Assembly (NCBI RefSeq): GCF_020991275.1
Contig: NZ_JAJLQY010000002.1
Location: forward strand, 62,001 to 126,000
Length of the DNA stretch: 64,000 nt
Reading direction: 5' to 3'
Source: Actinocorallia sp. API 0066
GTDB taxonomy: Bacteria; Actinomycetota; Actinomycetes; Streptosporangiales; Streptosporangiaceae
Shown piece after piece: positions 9,054 to 18,678 of this stretch. Position numbers and translations under genes: made by a program. The notes beneath the pieces are model-generated. The model saw nothing but the letters and a program-made list of their open reading frames with translations. It was not told the origin of the DNA and ran no database searches. Every line of letters begins with the position of its first letter. The first letter of the stretch is position 1.

Positions 9054-9143
9054 CGCCCGCCGCCGCCCGTCCGGCCCGCCGCCCTTGCCGTCTGCTGGAC
9101 GGCGGGTCTAAGTTCACTTGCCACGGCGAAAGGGGCAGGAACG

Positions 9144-10040
9144 ATGGGCTGGACGGCTGCGGACATCCCCGACCTGGGCGGCAGGCGCGCGATCGTCACC
9201 GGCGCCAACAGCGGCCTGGGCCGGTGGACGGCGCTGGAGCTGGCGCGGCACGGCGCGGACACCGTCCTGGCGTGCCGCAACCCCGCGCGCGGTGAGGCCG
9301 CCGTCGCGGAGATCGTGCGGCAGGTCCCCGGCGCCCGCGTCTCGCTCGGCGTGCTCGACCTCGCCGACCTGTCCTCGGTGCGCGCCTTCGCCGCCGAGCA
9401 GGCCAAGGAGCCGCTCGACCTGCTGGTGAACAACGCCGGCGTGATGGCGATCCCGCGCGCCACCACAGCGGACGGCTTCGAGGCACAGTTCGGCACCAAC
9501 CACCTGGGCCACTTCGCTCTCACCGGCCTGCTGCTCCCCGCCCTCCTGGAGCGGCCCGACGCCCGTGTCGTGACGGTGTCGAGCTTCGCGTCCAACCTCG
9601 TCCGCCGCCTCGACTTCACCGACCTCCAGGGCGAGCGCCACTACAGCAAGTGGGGAGCCTACGGCCGCGCCAAGCTGGCGAACCTCCTGTTCGTCAGCGA
9701 GCTGAACCGCAGGGTGCCCGACGTCCTCAGCCTTGCCGCCCACCCCGGCTACGCCAACACCGAGCTGACGGCCAACTCGGCGAAGTCCAGCGGCAGCAGG
9801 ATCGAGGCGCTCACCTACACGGCGGGCCGGATCCTCGCCCAGTCCGGCAGGGCGGGCGCGCTGCCCACGCTGCGGGCCGCCGTCGATCCGGCGGCGCGCG
9901 GCGGCGACGCCTACGGGCCGCGCCTGGTCGGGTGGGGCGCGCCGGTCCGGGCGCCGGTGCACGCCCGCGGCGGCGACGCCGAGCAGGGCGGGCTGCTGTG
10001 GGAGGCGTCGGAAGAGCTCACCGGAGTGCGCTACCCCTGA
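9144..10040 (+). CDS. Short-chain dehydrogenase/reductase, retinol dehydrogenase-like
   Basis: NAD(P)-dependent oxidoreductase of 298 aa with a Rossmann fold. Cofactor motif TGANSGLG at residues 19-26, NNAG motif in [10 protein letters not shown], catalytic Tyr173 and Lys177 in AYGRAK, and the late [10 protein letters not shown] loop. The Arg after the glycine motif and in the ACRNPARG segment suggests NADP preference. AGGAACG precedes the ATG. Substrate unknown. It follows the glutathione peroxidase in the same direction and may be co-transcribed. Confidence 0.92.
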   Translation: MGWTAADIPDLGGRRAIVTGANSGLGRWTALELARHGADTVLACRNPARGEAAVAEIVRQVPGARVSLGVLDLADLSSVRAFAAEQAKEPLDLLVNNAGVMAIPRATTADGFEAQFGTNHLGHFALTGLLLPALLERPDARVVTVSSFASNLVRRLDFTDLQGERHYSKWGAYGRAKLANLLFVSELNRRVPDVLSLAAHPGYANTELTANSAKSSGSRIEALTYTAGRILAQSGRAGALPTLRAAVDPAARGGDAYGPRLVGWGAPVRAPVHARGGDAEQGGLLWEASEELTGVRYP

Positions 10041-10103
10041 ACGATTCTTCGTTCCGGGCCGGAACGACGCAAGGATCTGGGGTCAGGACGCAATTTCGAC
10101 GCA

Positions 10104-10132
10104 TTGGTTCCCGTCGCCGGGGTTCCTACAGT
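10104..10132 (+). promoter_or_regulatory. Leaderless promoter of the pentein hydrolase gene
   Basis: TTGGTT at 10104-10109, a 17-bp gap, TACAGT at 10127-10132, then 6 nt to the ATG at 10139. Transcription would begin at or next to the start codon. A CAAT-N8-ATTG inverted repeat overlaps the -35 and could be an operator. Confidence 0.6.
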
Positions 10133-10138
10133 TGCGCC

Positions 10139-10930
10139 ATGGCTACTTACCTCATGTGCAAGCCCTCTTTCTTCGACGTCACCTACACCATCAACCCCTG
10201 GATGGATCCCGGGCTCGGCGCGGACACCGCCAAGGCCGTCCGCCAGTGGGAGGCGCTGCGTGACGCCTACCTCGGGCTCGGCCACGAGGTCCGGCTCATC
10301 GACCCCGCCCCCGGCCTGCCCGACATGGTGTTCGCGGCCAACGGGGCGACGGTCGTGGACGGCAGGGTGTACGGCGCGCGCTTCCTGCACCCGGAGCGCG
10401 CCGCCGAAGGACCCCTGTACGAGGAGTGGTTCCGGGCCAACGGCTACCCCGAGGTGCTGACCGCCAAGGAGACCAACGAAGGGGAGGGCGACTTCCTCAC
10501 CCTGGACGAGGTGATCCTCGCGGGCACCGGCTTCCGCACGTCCGAGGCCGCGCATCGAGAGGCCGAGGCGTTCCTTGGCCGTCCGGTGGTCACGCTGCGG
10601 CTGGTGGACCCGCGCTTCTACCACCTGGACACCGCGCTGTTCCCGCTCGGCGGCGACAACGTCTGCTACTACCCTGCCGCTTTCGCCCCCGAAAGCCTGG
10701 GCGTCCTGCGCGAGATGTTCCCGAAGGCGGTGGAGGCCACCGAGGACGACGCCCTCGCCTTCGGTCTCAACTCCGTGTGCGCGGGCGACACGGTCGTCCT
10801 GACGGCGGCCGCCACGACGCTCGCGAAGGCGCTCGAAGGCAGGGGCTACAAGGTCGTCCCGGTCGAGCTGACCGAGCTGCACAAGGCGGGCGGCGGCCCC
10901 AAGTGCTGCACCCTGGAACTGCGCGCCTGA
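10139..10930 (+). CDS. Dimethylarginine dimethylaminohydrolase-like pentein hydrolase
   Basis: 263 aa, pentein (amidinotransferase) fold. DDAH cleaves methylated arginine to citrulline and an amine; related actinobacterial proteins are annotated dimethylargininase. Visible family features are the N-terminal MCKPSFFDVTYTINPWM, GEGDF, the catalytic His in FYHLDTALFPL, and the C-terminal GGGPKCCTLEL in which Cys256 aligns with the nucleophile. The start is set by the leaderless promoter. True substrate is not provable from sequence; other amidino compounds are possible. It is convergent with an MFS gene across a bidirectional terminator. Confidence 0.88.
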   Translation: MATYLMCKPSFFDVTYTINPWMDPGLGADTAKAVRQWEALRDAYLGLGHEVRLIDPAPGLPDMVFAANGATVVDGRVYGARFLHPERAAEGPLYEEWFRANGYPEVLTAKETNEGEGDFLTLDEVILAGTGFRTSEAAHREAEAFLGRPVVTLRLVDPRFYHLDTALFPLGGDNVCYYPAAFAPESLGVLREMFPKAVEATEDDALAFGLNSVCAGDTVVLTAAATTLAKALEGRGYKVVPVELTELHKAGGGPKCCTLELRA

Positions 10931-10946
10931 CGGCTTCCCCTTGGCG

Positions 10947-10968
10947 GGCCCCGCCTTACGGCGGGGCC
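10947..10968. terminator. Bidirectional hairpin terminator
   Basis: Perfect 9-bp arms (GGCCCCGCC and complement) with a TTAC loop, between the convergent pentein and MFS genes. Confidence 0.75.
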
Positions 10969-10983
10969 TTCGCCGTCACCGGG

Positions 10984-12237
10984 TCAGGCGGGGGCGATGC
11001 GGCGTGCCAGGAGCAGCGCTGTGGCCATCGGAAGGGTGAGCAGCAGGAGGACCGCCGACAGGGCCGGGTAGGAGGCGAACGCGAGGAGGGCGCCCGCCGC
11101 GAGGCCGCCGATCGCCGCGCCGCCGTTCATCAGCGCGTCCGACAGGCCCTGGACGGACGGCCGCAGGTCCACCGGGACGGAGTCGGTCAGCAGCGCGGAG
11201 CCCGCGACCAGCCCGCACGACCAGCCGACGCCCAGCAGGAACAGCGCGACCGCCACCTGAATCAGCGAGTCCGCCGACGACAGCCCGGCGACGAGCGCCG
11301 CGAGCACCAGCAGCACCTGGCCGCCGAACATCACCGGGACGTGCCCGAACTGGTCGGCGCACCAGCCGACGAGCGGCGAGAACGCGTACATGCCCGCGAT
11401 GTGCAGGCTGATCACGATCCCTACGTCGGCGAGGCCCGCGCCGCCGTGGTCGAGGTGCACCGGCGTCATCGACATGAGCGCGACCATCGCCGTGTGGCTG
11501 ACCACGACCGTCGCGACCGCGAGACGCGCGCTGGGGGAGCGGCGCAGGACACCGAGCGCGGCCCGCATCGAGCGCTCGGGCGCGATCGCCATCCGGGGGC
11601 TGCCCTGGTGCGCGACGCGCAGCGGGTCGGGCCGCAGCCCGGCGAACACCCCGAGCGTGGCCATCGCGAACACCGCGGCGGTGAGCGCGTAGACGCCGAG
11701 GTGCCCGCCCGCGTCGTCGATCTGCCCGGCCATGAGCGGGCCCGCGACGGAGCCGCCCGTGGCCGCCCAGACGACGATGCTGAGGTCGCGGGCGGAGTGC
11801 CCGGGGCGGGAGAGGTCGGTGGCGCTGTAGCGGGCGGCGAGGCCCGCCGCGCTCGCCCCGCCGAACAGCAGCAGGCCCGCGAGCAGCAGCGGCCAGGACT
11901 CCACGGCGACCGCCACGACCGCCACGAGCGCGCCCAGCGTGCCGCAGCCGTACGCGAAGGTCAGGGAGGGGCGGCGGCCCCGCTCGGCCGCCAGCCGGGC
12001 CGTGGGGACCGCCACGAGCGCCGCGCCCAGGACCACGCTGGTCTGGGCCAGCCCGCCGACGGTGTCACTGCCCGACAGGTGCCTGGCGACCAGCGTGCTC
12101 GCCGCGACGCCCGCGCCCACCCCGATCCCGGCCACCACCTGGACGGCCGTGAGGACCAGCAGGACGCGGCGCTGGACCGCGGCGCGATAGGCGGTGAGCT
12201 GGGCCGTCCACACCTGTCCTGAACTCGTGCTGGTCAT
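10984..12237 (-). CDS. MFS transporter
   Basis: A 417-aa integral membrane protein with about 12 hydrophobic segments in two halves. The loop after the second pair of helices contains ARLAAERGRRPSL, like the MFS motif A. A second copy of that loop (GWCADQFGHVP) appears in the C-terminal half. The ATG at 12237 begins MTSTSSGQVW; no strong ribosome-binding site is seen, so the start is less certain. Substrate unknown, efflux likely. It is divergent from the glycosyltransferase operon, with a 174-bp gap to the GTG at 12412. Confidence 0.85.
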   Translation of the reverse strand: MTSTSSGQVWTAQLTAYRAAVQRRVLLVLTAVQVVAGIGVGAGVAASTLVARHLSGSDTVGGLAQTSVVLGAALVAVPTARLAAERGRRPSLTFAYGCGTLGALVAVVAVAVESWPLLLAGLLLFGGASAAGLAARYSATDLSRPGHSARDLSIVVWAATGGSVAGPLMAGQIDDAGGHLGVYALTAAVFAMATLGVFAGLRPDPLRVAHQGSPRMAIAPERSMRAALGVLRRSPSARLAVATVVVSHTAMVALMSMTPVHLDHGGAGLADVGIVISLHIAGMYAFSPLVGWCADQFGHVPVMFGGQVLLVLAALVAGLSSADSLIQVAVALFLLGVGWSCGLVAGSALLTDSVPVDLRPSVQGLSDALMNGGAAIGGLAAGALLAFASYPALSAVLLLLTLPMATALLLARRIAPA

Positions 12238-12411
12238 CGGCGCGCCCTGTCCTGAGTATCGAGTGGTCTGTGGTGGATGTGATGAACGCCCCGTTGAGTG
12301 CCGGTCAGCATAGTGACGACCGGTCGCCGGACGCGAGAGTTCGCCTGCTGTTTTCTTGGCGGGTTCCGGCGCGCGCCCTCGTGGTCGTCCCGGTTCGTCA
12401 CCGTCACGTCC

Positions 12412-13533
12412 GTGAAGGTCGCAATAGTGGCGGAATCGTTTCTGCCGAGGGTCAACGGCGTGACCAACTCGGTGTGCCGGGTCCTGGAACACCTCGCCGC
12501 GCGCGGGCACGAGGCGCTGATCGTCGCCCCCGCACCGGGGCCCGACAGCTACGCGGGCGCGCCCGTCGAGCTCGTGCCCGGCCTGTCCCTGCCCGTCTAC
12601 CGGTCGTTCGTGGTGGGGGTGCCTGGCCGCAGGGTCGAGCACGCGCTACGGGCGTTCCAGCCCGACGTCGTCCACCTCGCCTCGCCCATCGTGCTGGGCG
12701 CGGCGGGCGCGACCGCGGCGCGGCGGCTCGGCCTGCCCTCGGTCGCGGTGTTCCAGACGGACATCGCGGGCTTCTTCCGCAGGTACGGCTTCCGTGGCAC
12801 GGACGCGATGCTGTGGTCGTGGCTCAGGCACGTGCACGCCAAGGCCGACCGCACGCTCGCGCCCTCACGGCCCACACTGCGCGAGCTGGAAGAGCGCGAC
12901 TTCCCCAGGCTCGGCCTGTGGGGCAGGGGAGTGGACCAGGTGACGTTCACCCCGGAGCGGCGCTGCGACGAGACCAGGGCCCGCCTCGCGCCGGACGGTG
13001 AGGTGCTCGTCGGGTACATGGGAAGGCTCGCGCCTGAGAAGCAGGTCGAGCTGCTTGCGTCCCTCGACGGGCTGCCGGGGGTGCGGCTCGTCGTCATCGG
13101 GGACGGGCCGTCCGAAGACGGGCTGCGCAAGCTGCTGCCCAAGGCCGCCTTCACAGGGTTCCAGAGCGGAACCGACCTGGCCCGGCTGCTCGCCAGCCTC
13201 GACGTTTTTGTGCACACCGGGGCGAACGAGACGTTCTGCCAGGCCCTCCAGGAGGCGCTCGCGTCGGGGCTGCCCGCCGTCGCCCCGGCCGCCGGAGGCC
13301 CCCTCGACCTGGTGCGGCCCGGCGTCAACGGGCTGCTGTTCCGGCCGTCGGACGGGTCCGCGCTGCGCGCCGCCGTCGCCACCCTCGCCGCCGACCCCGA
13401 CACCCGCGCCCGGATGGGCGCGGCGGCCCGGCAGTCGGTGCGCGCCAACACCTGGGAGGCCGTCGGCGACAGGCTCCTCGACCACTACACCGAGGTGATC
13501 TACGGGACGGGGGCGGGCCGTGCCGTCGCGTGA
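12412..13533 (+). CDS. GT4 glycosyltransferase, MgtA-like alpha-mannosyltransferase
   Basis: 373 aa, GT-B fold. The N-terminus VKVAIVAESFLPRVNGVTNSV and the C-terminal donor domain (LAPEKQVELL, VFVHTGANETFCQALQEALASGLP with the E-x7-E element) match the GDP-mannose-dependent mannosyltransferase group that includes mycobacterial MgtA. That group makes mannosylated glycolipids at the inner membrane face. The GTG at 12412 gives a family-typical start; a longer frame back to 12298 looks like untranslated DNA. It overlaps the next gene by 14 bp and is first in a three-gene operon. Confidence 0.88.
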   Translation: MKVAIVAESFLPRVNGVTNSVCRVLEHLAARGHEALIVAPAPGPDSYAGAPVELVPGLSLPVYRSFVVGVPGRRVEHALRAFQPDVVHLASPIVLGAAGATAARRLGLPSVAVFQTDIAGFFRRYGFRGTDAMLWSWLRHVHAKADRTLAPSRPTLRELEERDFPRLGLWGRGVDQVTFTPERRCDETRARLAPDGEVLVGYMGRLAPEKQVELLASLDGLPGVRLVVIGDGPSEDGLRKLLPKAAFTGFQSGTDLARLLASLDVFVHTGANETFCQALQEALASGLPAVAPAAGGPLDLVRPGVNGLLFRPSDGSALRAAVATLAADPDTRARMGAAARQSVRANTWEAVGDRLLDHYTEVIYGTGAGRAVA

Positions 13534-14260
13534 GCCCCGGCTCGTCGTCTCCGTGCACGACGTGGCACCCGCCACCGCCGACGCCGCCGCGTCCTGGCTG
13601 GCCGACCTCGACGCCAGGGGAGTCCCCGCGAGCCTCCTGGTGATCCCCGGCGAGTTCGCGGGCGGGCCGGGGCTGGCCGACGACCCCGAGTTCGGGCGGT
13701 GGCTGCGGGCGCTGGACGCGGCGGGCGTCCACGAGGTGTCGTTGCACGGCCTCACCCACACCCGGCAGCCCGGCGGCGCACCCTGGCGGCAGTGGGCGAA
13801 CGCCGTGCTGGCGCGCGGGGCGGGGGAGTTCAGCGCGTTGAACGCGGTGGAGGCGCACACAAGGCTTGTCGCGGGCCTGGAGATCATGGGAGAAGCGGGC
13901 CTCAGCGTGGACGGATTCACCCCGCCCGGCTGGCTCGCCTCGCCCGGCACCCGGCTCGCGCTGTCCCGGCTGGGGTTCACCTACTGGACGAGCCAGACGG
14001 GCGTGCACGACCTGCACCGGGGCCGGACCCTCCGCATGCCCGCGCTCTCCCACCGTCCCGGCGGTGCGGGAGAACGGTTGGGGGCGCGTGTCATGACGCG
14101 GGCAGCGCGCGCGCTGGGCGGGGCGCGCAGGTCGTTCCGGATAGCGCTGCACCCGGCCGACCTGGAGCGGCCCGGCCTACGGGACGCCGCCCTGCACGCC
14201 GTTGACGTCGCGCTGCGGGCCGGGGCGAGGCCCGTCACCTACCGCGCGCTCGTGGCATGA
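13520..14260 (+). CDS. DUF2334 polysaccharide deacetylase-like protein
   Basis: 246 aa with a NodB-like deacetylase fold. The metal-site pieces SVHDVAP (Asp) and HEVSLHGLTHT (two His) are present, as is a late IALHPADLERP His. Such proteins remove acetyl groups from glycans or sugar precursors; the substrate here is unknown. GTG start within the previous gene; its stop overlaps the next ATG. Its position between two GT4 genes suggests it trims a glycoconjugate they build. Confidence 0.85.
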   Translation: MPSREPRLVVSVHDVAPATADAAASWLADLDARGVPASLLVIPGEFAGGPGLADDPEFGRWLRALDAAGVHEVSLHGLTHTRQPGGAPWRQWANAVLARGAGEFSALNAVEAHTRLVAGLEIMGEAGLSVDGFTPPGWLASPGTRLALSRLGFTYWTSQTGVHDLHRGRTLRMPALSHRPGGAGERLGARVMTRAARALGGARRSFRIALHPADLERPGLRDAALHAVDVALRAGARPVTYRALVA

Positions 14261-15345
14261 GGATCGTCCAGCTCGCCAACCTGTACAGCCCGGTCTCCGG
14301 CGGGTTGCGCACCGCCGTGGACGAGCTCGGCCGGGGGTACGCCAAGGCGGGCCACGAAAGGTTCCTCGTGCTCCCCGGCAAGGGCAGGGCACGGCGTGAG
14401 ACGGAGCACGGCACCGTGATGACCGTGCCGGGGCCGTCCGTGGCGCCCGGCTACCGGCTCGTCCTGGACCCCCGGCCGGTGCTGCGCGTCCTTGAGGAGA
14501 TCAGGCCGGACTCCGTGGAGGTCTCCGACAAGGCGACCCTGACCGTCGCGGCGCGGTGGGCCCGGCGTCGGGGCGCCAGGTCGGTGCTGCTCTCACACGA
14601 GCGGCTCGACGCGATCCTCGCGCCGCGCGTCCCCGGCCGGATCGGGCTGGTCCGGGGCGCCGACCTGTGGAACCGGCGGCTCGCCGGGGCGTTCGACACC
14701 GTCGTGGCGGCCTCGGAGTTCGCCGCCGCCGAGTTCCGCCGGATCGGCGCGCCGTCGGTCGCGCTGGTGCCCCTCGGCGTCGATCTGCTGACGTTCCGAC
14801 CGTCGCCCGCGCGGGCCGTGAGCGGGCCGGTGCGGCTCGTCCTCCTCGGGCGGCTGTCGAAGGAGAAGAAGCCGGGTGTGGCGGTAGCCGCCGTCCGGCT
14901 CCTGCTCGCGCGCGGGTACGACGTAAGGCTCGACATCGTGGGTGACGGGGTACTCGGGCCCGCGCTGCGCCGGGCGTCGGCGGGCCTGCCGGTGGCCTTC
15001 CACGGGCACCTGGGCGGGCGGTCCGAGGTCGCCGCGCTGCTCGCCGCCGCCGACGTGGTGCTCGCGCCCTGCCCCGTCGAGGCGTTCGGGCTCGCCGTGC
15101 TGGAGGCCCTCGCCTGCGGGACGCCCGTCGTCTGCGCCGACGCGGGCGCCGCCCCCGAACTGCTCGCCCCCGGCGCGGGCGAGGCGGCCCCGCCCACCGG
15201 CGCGGGCTTCGCCGACGCGGTGGAACGGATCCTCGCCCGTCCGGCCGCCGAGGGCCGGGCCGCCGCGCGCGCACGGGCCGAGCGCTTCCCCTGGTCGGCG
15301 ACGGTGCGCGGCCTTCTGGCCGTCCACGGCGGGGGCGGGGACTGA
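14257..15345 (+). CDS. GT4 glycosyltransferase
   Basis: 362 aa, GT-B fold. N-terminal MRIVQLANLYSPVSGGLRTAV, donor domain with LLGRLSKEKKPG and APCPVEAFGLAVLEALACGTPVV (the E-x7-E motif). The start overlaps the stop of the deacetylase-like gene by 4 bp (ATGA), showing translational coupling. Probably acts on the same lipid or cell-wall glycan as the other two genes. Donor sugar not determinable. Confidence 0.88.
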   Translation: MRIVQLANLYSPVSGGLRTAVDELGRGYAKAGHERFLVLPGKGRARRETEHGTVMTVPGPSVAPGYRLVLDPRPVLRVLEEIRPDSVEVSDKATLTVAARWARRRGARSVLLSHERLDAILAPRVPGRIGLVRGADLWNRRLAGAFDTVVAASEFAAAEFRRIGAPSVALVPLGVDLLTFRPSPARAVSGPVRLVLLGRLSKEKKPGVAVAAVRLLLARGYDVRLDIVGDGVLGPALRRASAGLPVAFHGHLGGRSEVAALLAAADVVLAPCPVEAFGLAVLEALACGTPVVCADAGAAPELLAPGAGEAAPPTGAGFADAVERILARPAAEGRAAARARAERFPWSATVRGLLAVHGGGGD

Positions 15346-15362
15346 TCACCGGAAAGCGGCGG

Positions 15363-15368
15363 TAGTGT
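15363..15368 (+). promoter_or_regulatory. -10 hexamer of a probable leaderless promoter
   Basis: TAGTGT followed by 7 nt and then the GTG at 15376, with no ribosome-binding site between. Confidence 0.4.
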
Positions 15369-15375
15369 CAGGGTC

Positions 15376-15738
15376 GTGAGACGGTTCTTCACCCCCGGGT
15401 GGCTGGGCATCCACCTCATCGCGATCGTGCTCTTCGTGGCCTTCCTCGCGTTCGGCTGGTGGCAGTTCGAGCGCGCCCAGGCGGGCAACGCGCGAAGCTG
15501 GGGCTACACCTTCGAGTGGCCGGTGTTCGCCGGGTTCGTGCTGATCATGTGGGTCAAGATGATCAGGGACGAGCTCAAGGCTTCCAAGGAGCCTCCGGCG
15601 GATCCGGACGCCGTCCCCGCCGAACCCGTCCGTGTCCTCACCGAGGCAGAGCTGATCAAGGAAGCCGAAGCGGAGAACCCCGAGCTGGCGGCCTACAACC
15701 GCCGTCTGGCCCGGCTCGCCGCGCAGAACCGGCGCTAG
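15376..15738 (+). CDS. Small two-helix membrane protein, actinobacterial conserved
   Basis: 120 aa, GTG start. Two membrane segments (IHLIAIVLFVAFLAFGWWQF and PVFAGFVLIMWVKMI) are followed by a charged cytoplasmic tail rich in Glu and Arg. The opening RRFFTPGWLGIHL resembles a widespread actinobacterial family that sits beside DUF3817 genes. I cannot assign a function. Next gene follows after 12 bp. Confidence 0.75.
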   Translation: MRRFFTPGWLGIHLIAIVLFVAFLAFGWWQFERAQAGNARSWGYTFEWPVFAGFVLIMWVKMIRDELKASKEPPADPDAVPAEPVRVLTEAELIKEAEAENPELAAYNRRLARLAAQNRR

Positions 15739-15750
15739 AAGGGAACCCCT

Positions 15751-16074
15751 GTGGAAGCGGCCATCACCCGGTACCGCGTGCTCGCGACCGTCGTCGGCAT
15801 CATGCTGCTCCTGGTGTGCTTCGTCGGCATGCCCCTGCGCTACATCTGGGACATCCCGGAGGCGTCCGCCGTGATCTCGCCCATCCACGGCTTCCTGTAC
15901 ATGGTCTATCTGGCGATCTCCTTCGACCTGTACAGCAAGGCGGGCTGGCCGCTGAAGAAGATCGGCGTCATGGTCTCCGCCGGTCTCATCCCCTTCCTCG
16001 CGTTCTTCATCGAGCGCCGGATCGTCGCCGACGCCCGCGAGGTCCTCGCCTCCCAGCAGGTCGCCCAGGCGTAG
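15751..16074 (+). CDS. DUF3817 integral membrane protein
   Basis: 107 aa with three hydrophobic segments. Family features MPLRYIWDIPEASAVISPIHGFLYMVYL and ERRIV near the end are clear. GTG start after AGAAGGGAA. Function of DUF3817 is unknown. Co-transcribed with the preceding small membrane protein and closed by a strong terminator. Confidence 0.85.
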   Translation: MEAAITRYRVLATVVGIMLLLVCFVGMPLRYIWDIPEASAVISPIHGFLYMVYLAISFDLYSKAGWPLKKIGVMVSAGLIPFLAFFIERRIVADAREVLASQQVAQA

Positions 16075-16096
16075 CCCGCGCCGCCCGAACCGTCCG

Positions 16097-16128
16097 AAGG
16101 CCCCCTTCCCGTGGTGGAAGGGGGCCTT
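16097..16128 (+). terminator. Rho-independent terminator
   Basis: 13-bp perfect arms from AAGGCCCCCTTCC to its complement, 6-nt loop, followed by TTTGT. Confidence 0.9.
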
Positions 16129-16201
16129 TGTCGTGTCCGGGAATGGTTCGGCGGCCTGCGGGGTTGGCAGGCATCCGCCCGTTTTTGTGGGGTTGTTCCG
16201 C

Positions 16202-16218
16202 GTTCGCTGTGAGCGAAC
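16202..16218. promoter_or_regulatory. Perfect inverted repeat upstream of lon
   Basis: GTTCGCT-GTG-AGCGAAC, 7-bp arms with a 3-nt centre, about 30 bp upstream of the likely lon -10 element. Possible second operator; also could form a small hairpin. Confidence 0.4.
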
Positions 16219-16250
16219 AAGGTCTGGGGAATGAAAAGGGGCTCTAGATT

Positions 16251-16271
16251 CTTGAGTGGGTAAGACTCAAG
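16251..16271. promoter_or_regulatory. HAIR element (HspR operator) of lon
   Basis: CTTGAGT-N7-ACTCAAG, an exact match to the HspR-associated inverted repeat that represses heat-shock genes in actinomycetes, including lon of Streptomyces. It overlaps the expected transcription start: a TAGATT -10 lies at 16245-16250. Heat release of HspR should induce lon. Confidence 0.9.
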
Positions 16272-16291
16272 AACCATGACTGGGGAGTGGG

Positions 16292-18661
16292 ATGAGCGAG
16301 AGACTGACGGTGCCGGTGCTGCCGCTCGACGACACGGTCGTGTTGCCCGGCATGGTCGTGCCGCTGGAGCTGAACGACCGCGAGGTCAGGGGGGCCGTCG
16401 AGGCGGCGCGCGCCGTGGCCACGGGCACAAAGCCGCGGGTGCTGCTGGTGCCCAGGGTTGAGGGGAACTACGCGGCTGTCGGCGTGCTCGGGGTGATCGA
16501 GCGTGAGGGCAGGTTGCCGGGCGGTGAGCCCGGCGCCGTCGTCAGGGCCGTCTCGCGGGTGCGGATCGGCACCGGGACGACCGGCCCCGGCGCCGCCCTG
16601 TGGGTCGAAGGCGACACGATCGACGTGCCGGAGGCCGGGCCCGAGGCCGCGGCGCTGGCCAAGGAGTACAAGAGCCTGGTGCAGGCGATCCTGCAGCACC
16701 GGGGCGCCTGGCAGCTCGTGGACATCGTCCAGCAGATCGACGACCCGTCGCTCCTGGCCGACCAGGCGGGCTACGCGCCCTACCTGACCGTCGAGCAGAA
16801 GGTCACCCTGCTGGAGACCGCCGACGTGGTGGAGCGGCTCACCCTGGTGACGGGCTGGGCCCGCGACCAGCTCGCCGAACTCGACGTCGCCGAGACGATC
16901 CGCAAGGACGTCCAGGAAGGCATCGACAAGCAGCAGCGCGAGTTCCTGCTCAAGCAGCAGCTGCGCGCCGTCCGCAAGGAGCTCGCCGAACTCAACGGCG
17001 ACGCCGAGGAGGGCGAGGAGGAGGACTACCGCGCCCGCATCGAGGCGGCCGACCTGCCGGAGAAGGTGGCCAAGGCCGCGCTCAAGGAGGTCGACAAGCT
17101 GGAGCGGGCCAGCGAGGCGTCCCCCGAGGGCGGGTGGATCCGCACCTGGCTCGACACCGTGCTGGAGATCCCGTGGAACGAGCGTTCCGAGGACTCCTAC
17201 GACATCCAGGGCGCGCGGGCCGTCCTGGACGCCGACCACGCGGGCCTGGACGACGTCAAGGAACGGATCATCGAGTACCTGGCCGTGCGCAAGCGGCGGG
17301 CCGACCGTGGCCTGGGCGTCGTCGGGGGACGCCGCTCCGGGGCCGTGCTGGCGCTCGCCGGGCCGCCCGGGGTCGGCAAGACGTCGCTGGGCGAGTCCGT
17401 CGCGCGGGCCATGGGACGCCAGTTCGTGCGGGTCGCCCTGGGCGGCGTCCGGGACGAGGCGGAGATCCGCGGCCACCGGCGCACCTACGTCGGCGCGCTG
17501 CCCGGCCGGATCGTCAGGGCGATCAAGGAGGCGGGGGCGATGAACCCCGTCGTCCTGCTCGACGAGATCGACAAGGTCGGCGCCGACTACCGGGGCGACC
17601 CCACGGCGGCCCTCCTTGAGGTGCTGGACCCGGCCCAGAACCACACGTTCCGGGACCACTACCTCGAAGTCGAACTCGACCTGTCCGACGTGCTGTTCCT
17701 CGCCACGGCCAACTCCCTCGACACCATCCCCGGCCCCCTGCTGGACCGGATGGAGCTCGTCACCCTCGACGGCTACACCGAGGACGAGAAGGTCACCATC
17801 GCGCGCGACCACCTGCTTCCCCGCCAGCTCGACAAGGCGGGCCTGGAAAGCGGCGACATCGTCTTCCCCGACGAGGCGCTCCGGCTCATCGCGGGCGAGT
17901 ACACCCGCGAGGCGGGCGTCCGGTCGCTGGAGAGGGCGATCGCCCGGGTCCTGCGCAAGGTGACGGCCAAGGTCGCGCTCGGCGAGGCGGAACTCCCGCT
18001 CGTCATCGGCGACCTCACCGACTACCTGGGCCGCCCCCGGTTCACCCCGGAGGTGTCGCTCAAGGAGTCCGACCGGCGCACCGCCGTCCCCGGCGTCGCC
18101 ACCGGCCTCGCCGTGACGGGCGCGGGCGGCGACGTCCTGTACGTCGAGGCGTCCCTCGCCGACGCCGAGACGGGCGACACCGGCGTGACGCTCACCGGCC
18201 AGCTCGGCGACGTCATGAAGGAGTCGGCCCGGATCGCGCTGTCCTACCTGCGCTCGCGCGGCGCGGAGCTGGAGCTCCCCGTCGGCGACCTGAAGGACAG
18301 GGGCGTGCACGTCCACGTCCCGGCCGGCGCCGTCCCCAAGGACGGGCCGTCGGCGGGCGTCACGATGACCACGGCGCTCGCGTCGCTGCTGTCGGGCCGC
18401 CCGGTCCGCGCGGACGTGGCGATGACGGGCGAGGTCTCGCTGACCGGGCGGGTCCTGCCGATCGGCGGAGTCAAGCAGAAGCTGCTGGCCGCGCACCGGG
18501 CCGGGATCACCACCGTCCTCGTGCCCAAGCGCAACGAGCCGGACCTGGACGACGTCCCGGCCGAGGTGCTCGCCCAGCTCACCGTGCACGCGGTCGCCGA
18601 CGTGCGCGAGGTCCTGGCCATCGCACTGGAGCCCGCCACAGCGGGCGCCGTCGCCGCCTGA
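16292..18661 (+). CDS. lon: ATP-dependent protease Lon
   Basis: Degrades misfolded and regulatory proteins in the cytosol as a hexamer. 789 aa: N-terminal substrate domain (about 1-190), helical linker with [22 protein letters not shown]+ module with Walker [12 protein letters not shown] near 355 and LLDEIDKVG, and a C-terminal serine protease domain with the catalytic Ser in [10 protein letters not shown] (near 686) and Lys in [14 protein letters not shown] (near 727). ATG at 16292 follows a GGGAGTGGG region 20 bp after the HAIR element. It is monocistronic by layout. Confidence 0.98.
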   Translation: MSERLTVPVLPLDDTVVLPGMVVPLELNDREVRGAVEAARAVATGTKPRVLLVPRVEGNYAAVGVLGVIEREGRLPGGEPGAVVRAVSRVRIGTGTTGPGAALWVEGDTIDVPEAGPEAAALAKEYKSLVQAILQHRGAWQLVDIVQQIDDPSLLADQAGYAPYLTVEQKVTLLETADVVERLTLVTGWARDQLAELDVAETIRKDVQEGIDKQQREFLLKQQLRAVRKELAELNGDAEEGEEEDYRARIEAADLPEKVAKAALKEVDKLERASEASPEGGWIRTWLDTVLEIPWNERSEDSYDIQGARAVLDADHAGLDDVKERIIEYLAVRKRRADRGLGVVGGRRSGAVLALAGPPGVGKTSLGESVARAMGRQFVRVALGGVRDEAEIRGHRRTYVGALPGRIVRAIKEAGAMNPVVLLDEIDKVGADYRGDPTAALLEVLDPAQNHTFRDHYLEVELDLSDVLFLATANSLDTIPGPLLDRMELVTLDGYTEDEKVTIARDHLLPRQLDKAGLESGDIVFPDEALRLIAGEYTREAGVRSLERAIARVLRKVTAKVALGEAELPLVIGDLTDYLGRPRFTPEVSLKESDRRTAVPGVATGLAVTGAGGDVLYVEASLADAETGDTGVTLTGQLGDVMKESARIALSYLRSRGAELELPVGDLKDRGVHVHVPAGAVPKDGPSAGVTMTTALASLLSGRPVRADVAMTGEVSLTGRVLPIGGVKQKLLAAHRAGITTVLVPKRNEPDLDDVPAEVLAQLTVHAVADVREVLAIALEPATAGAVAA

Positions 18662-18678
18662 CCCTGCCCCATCCGGGG

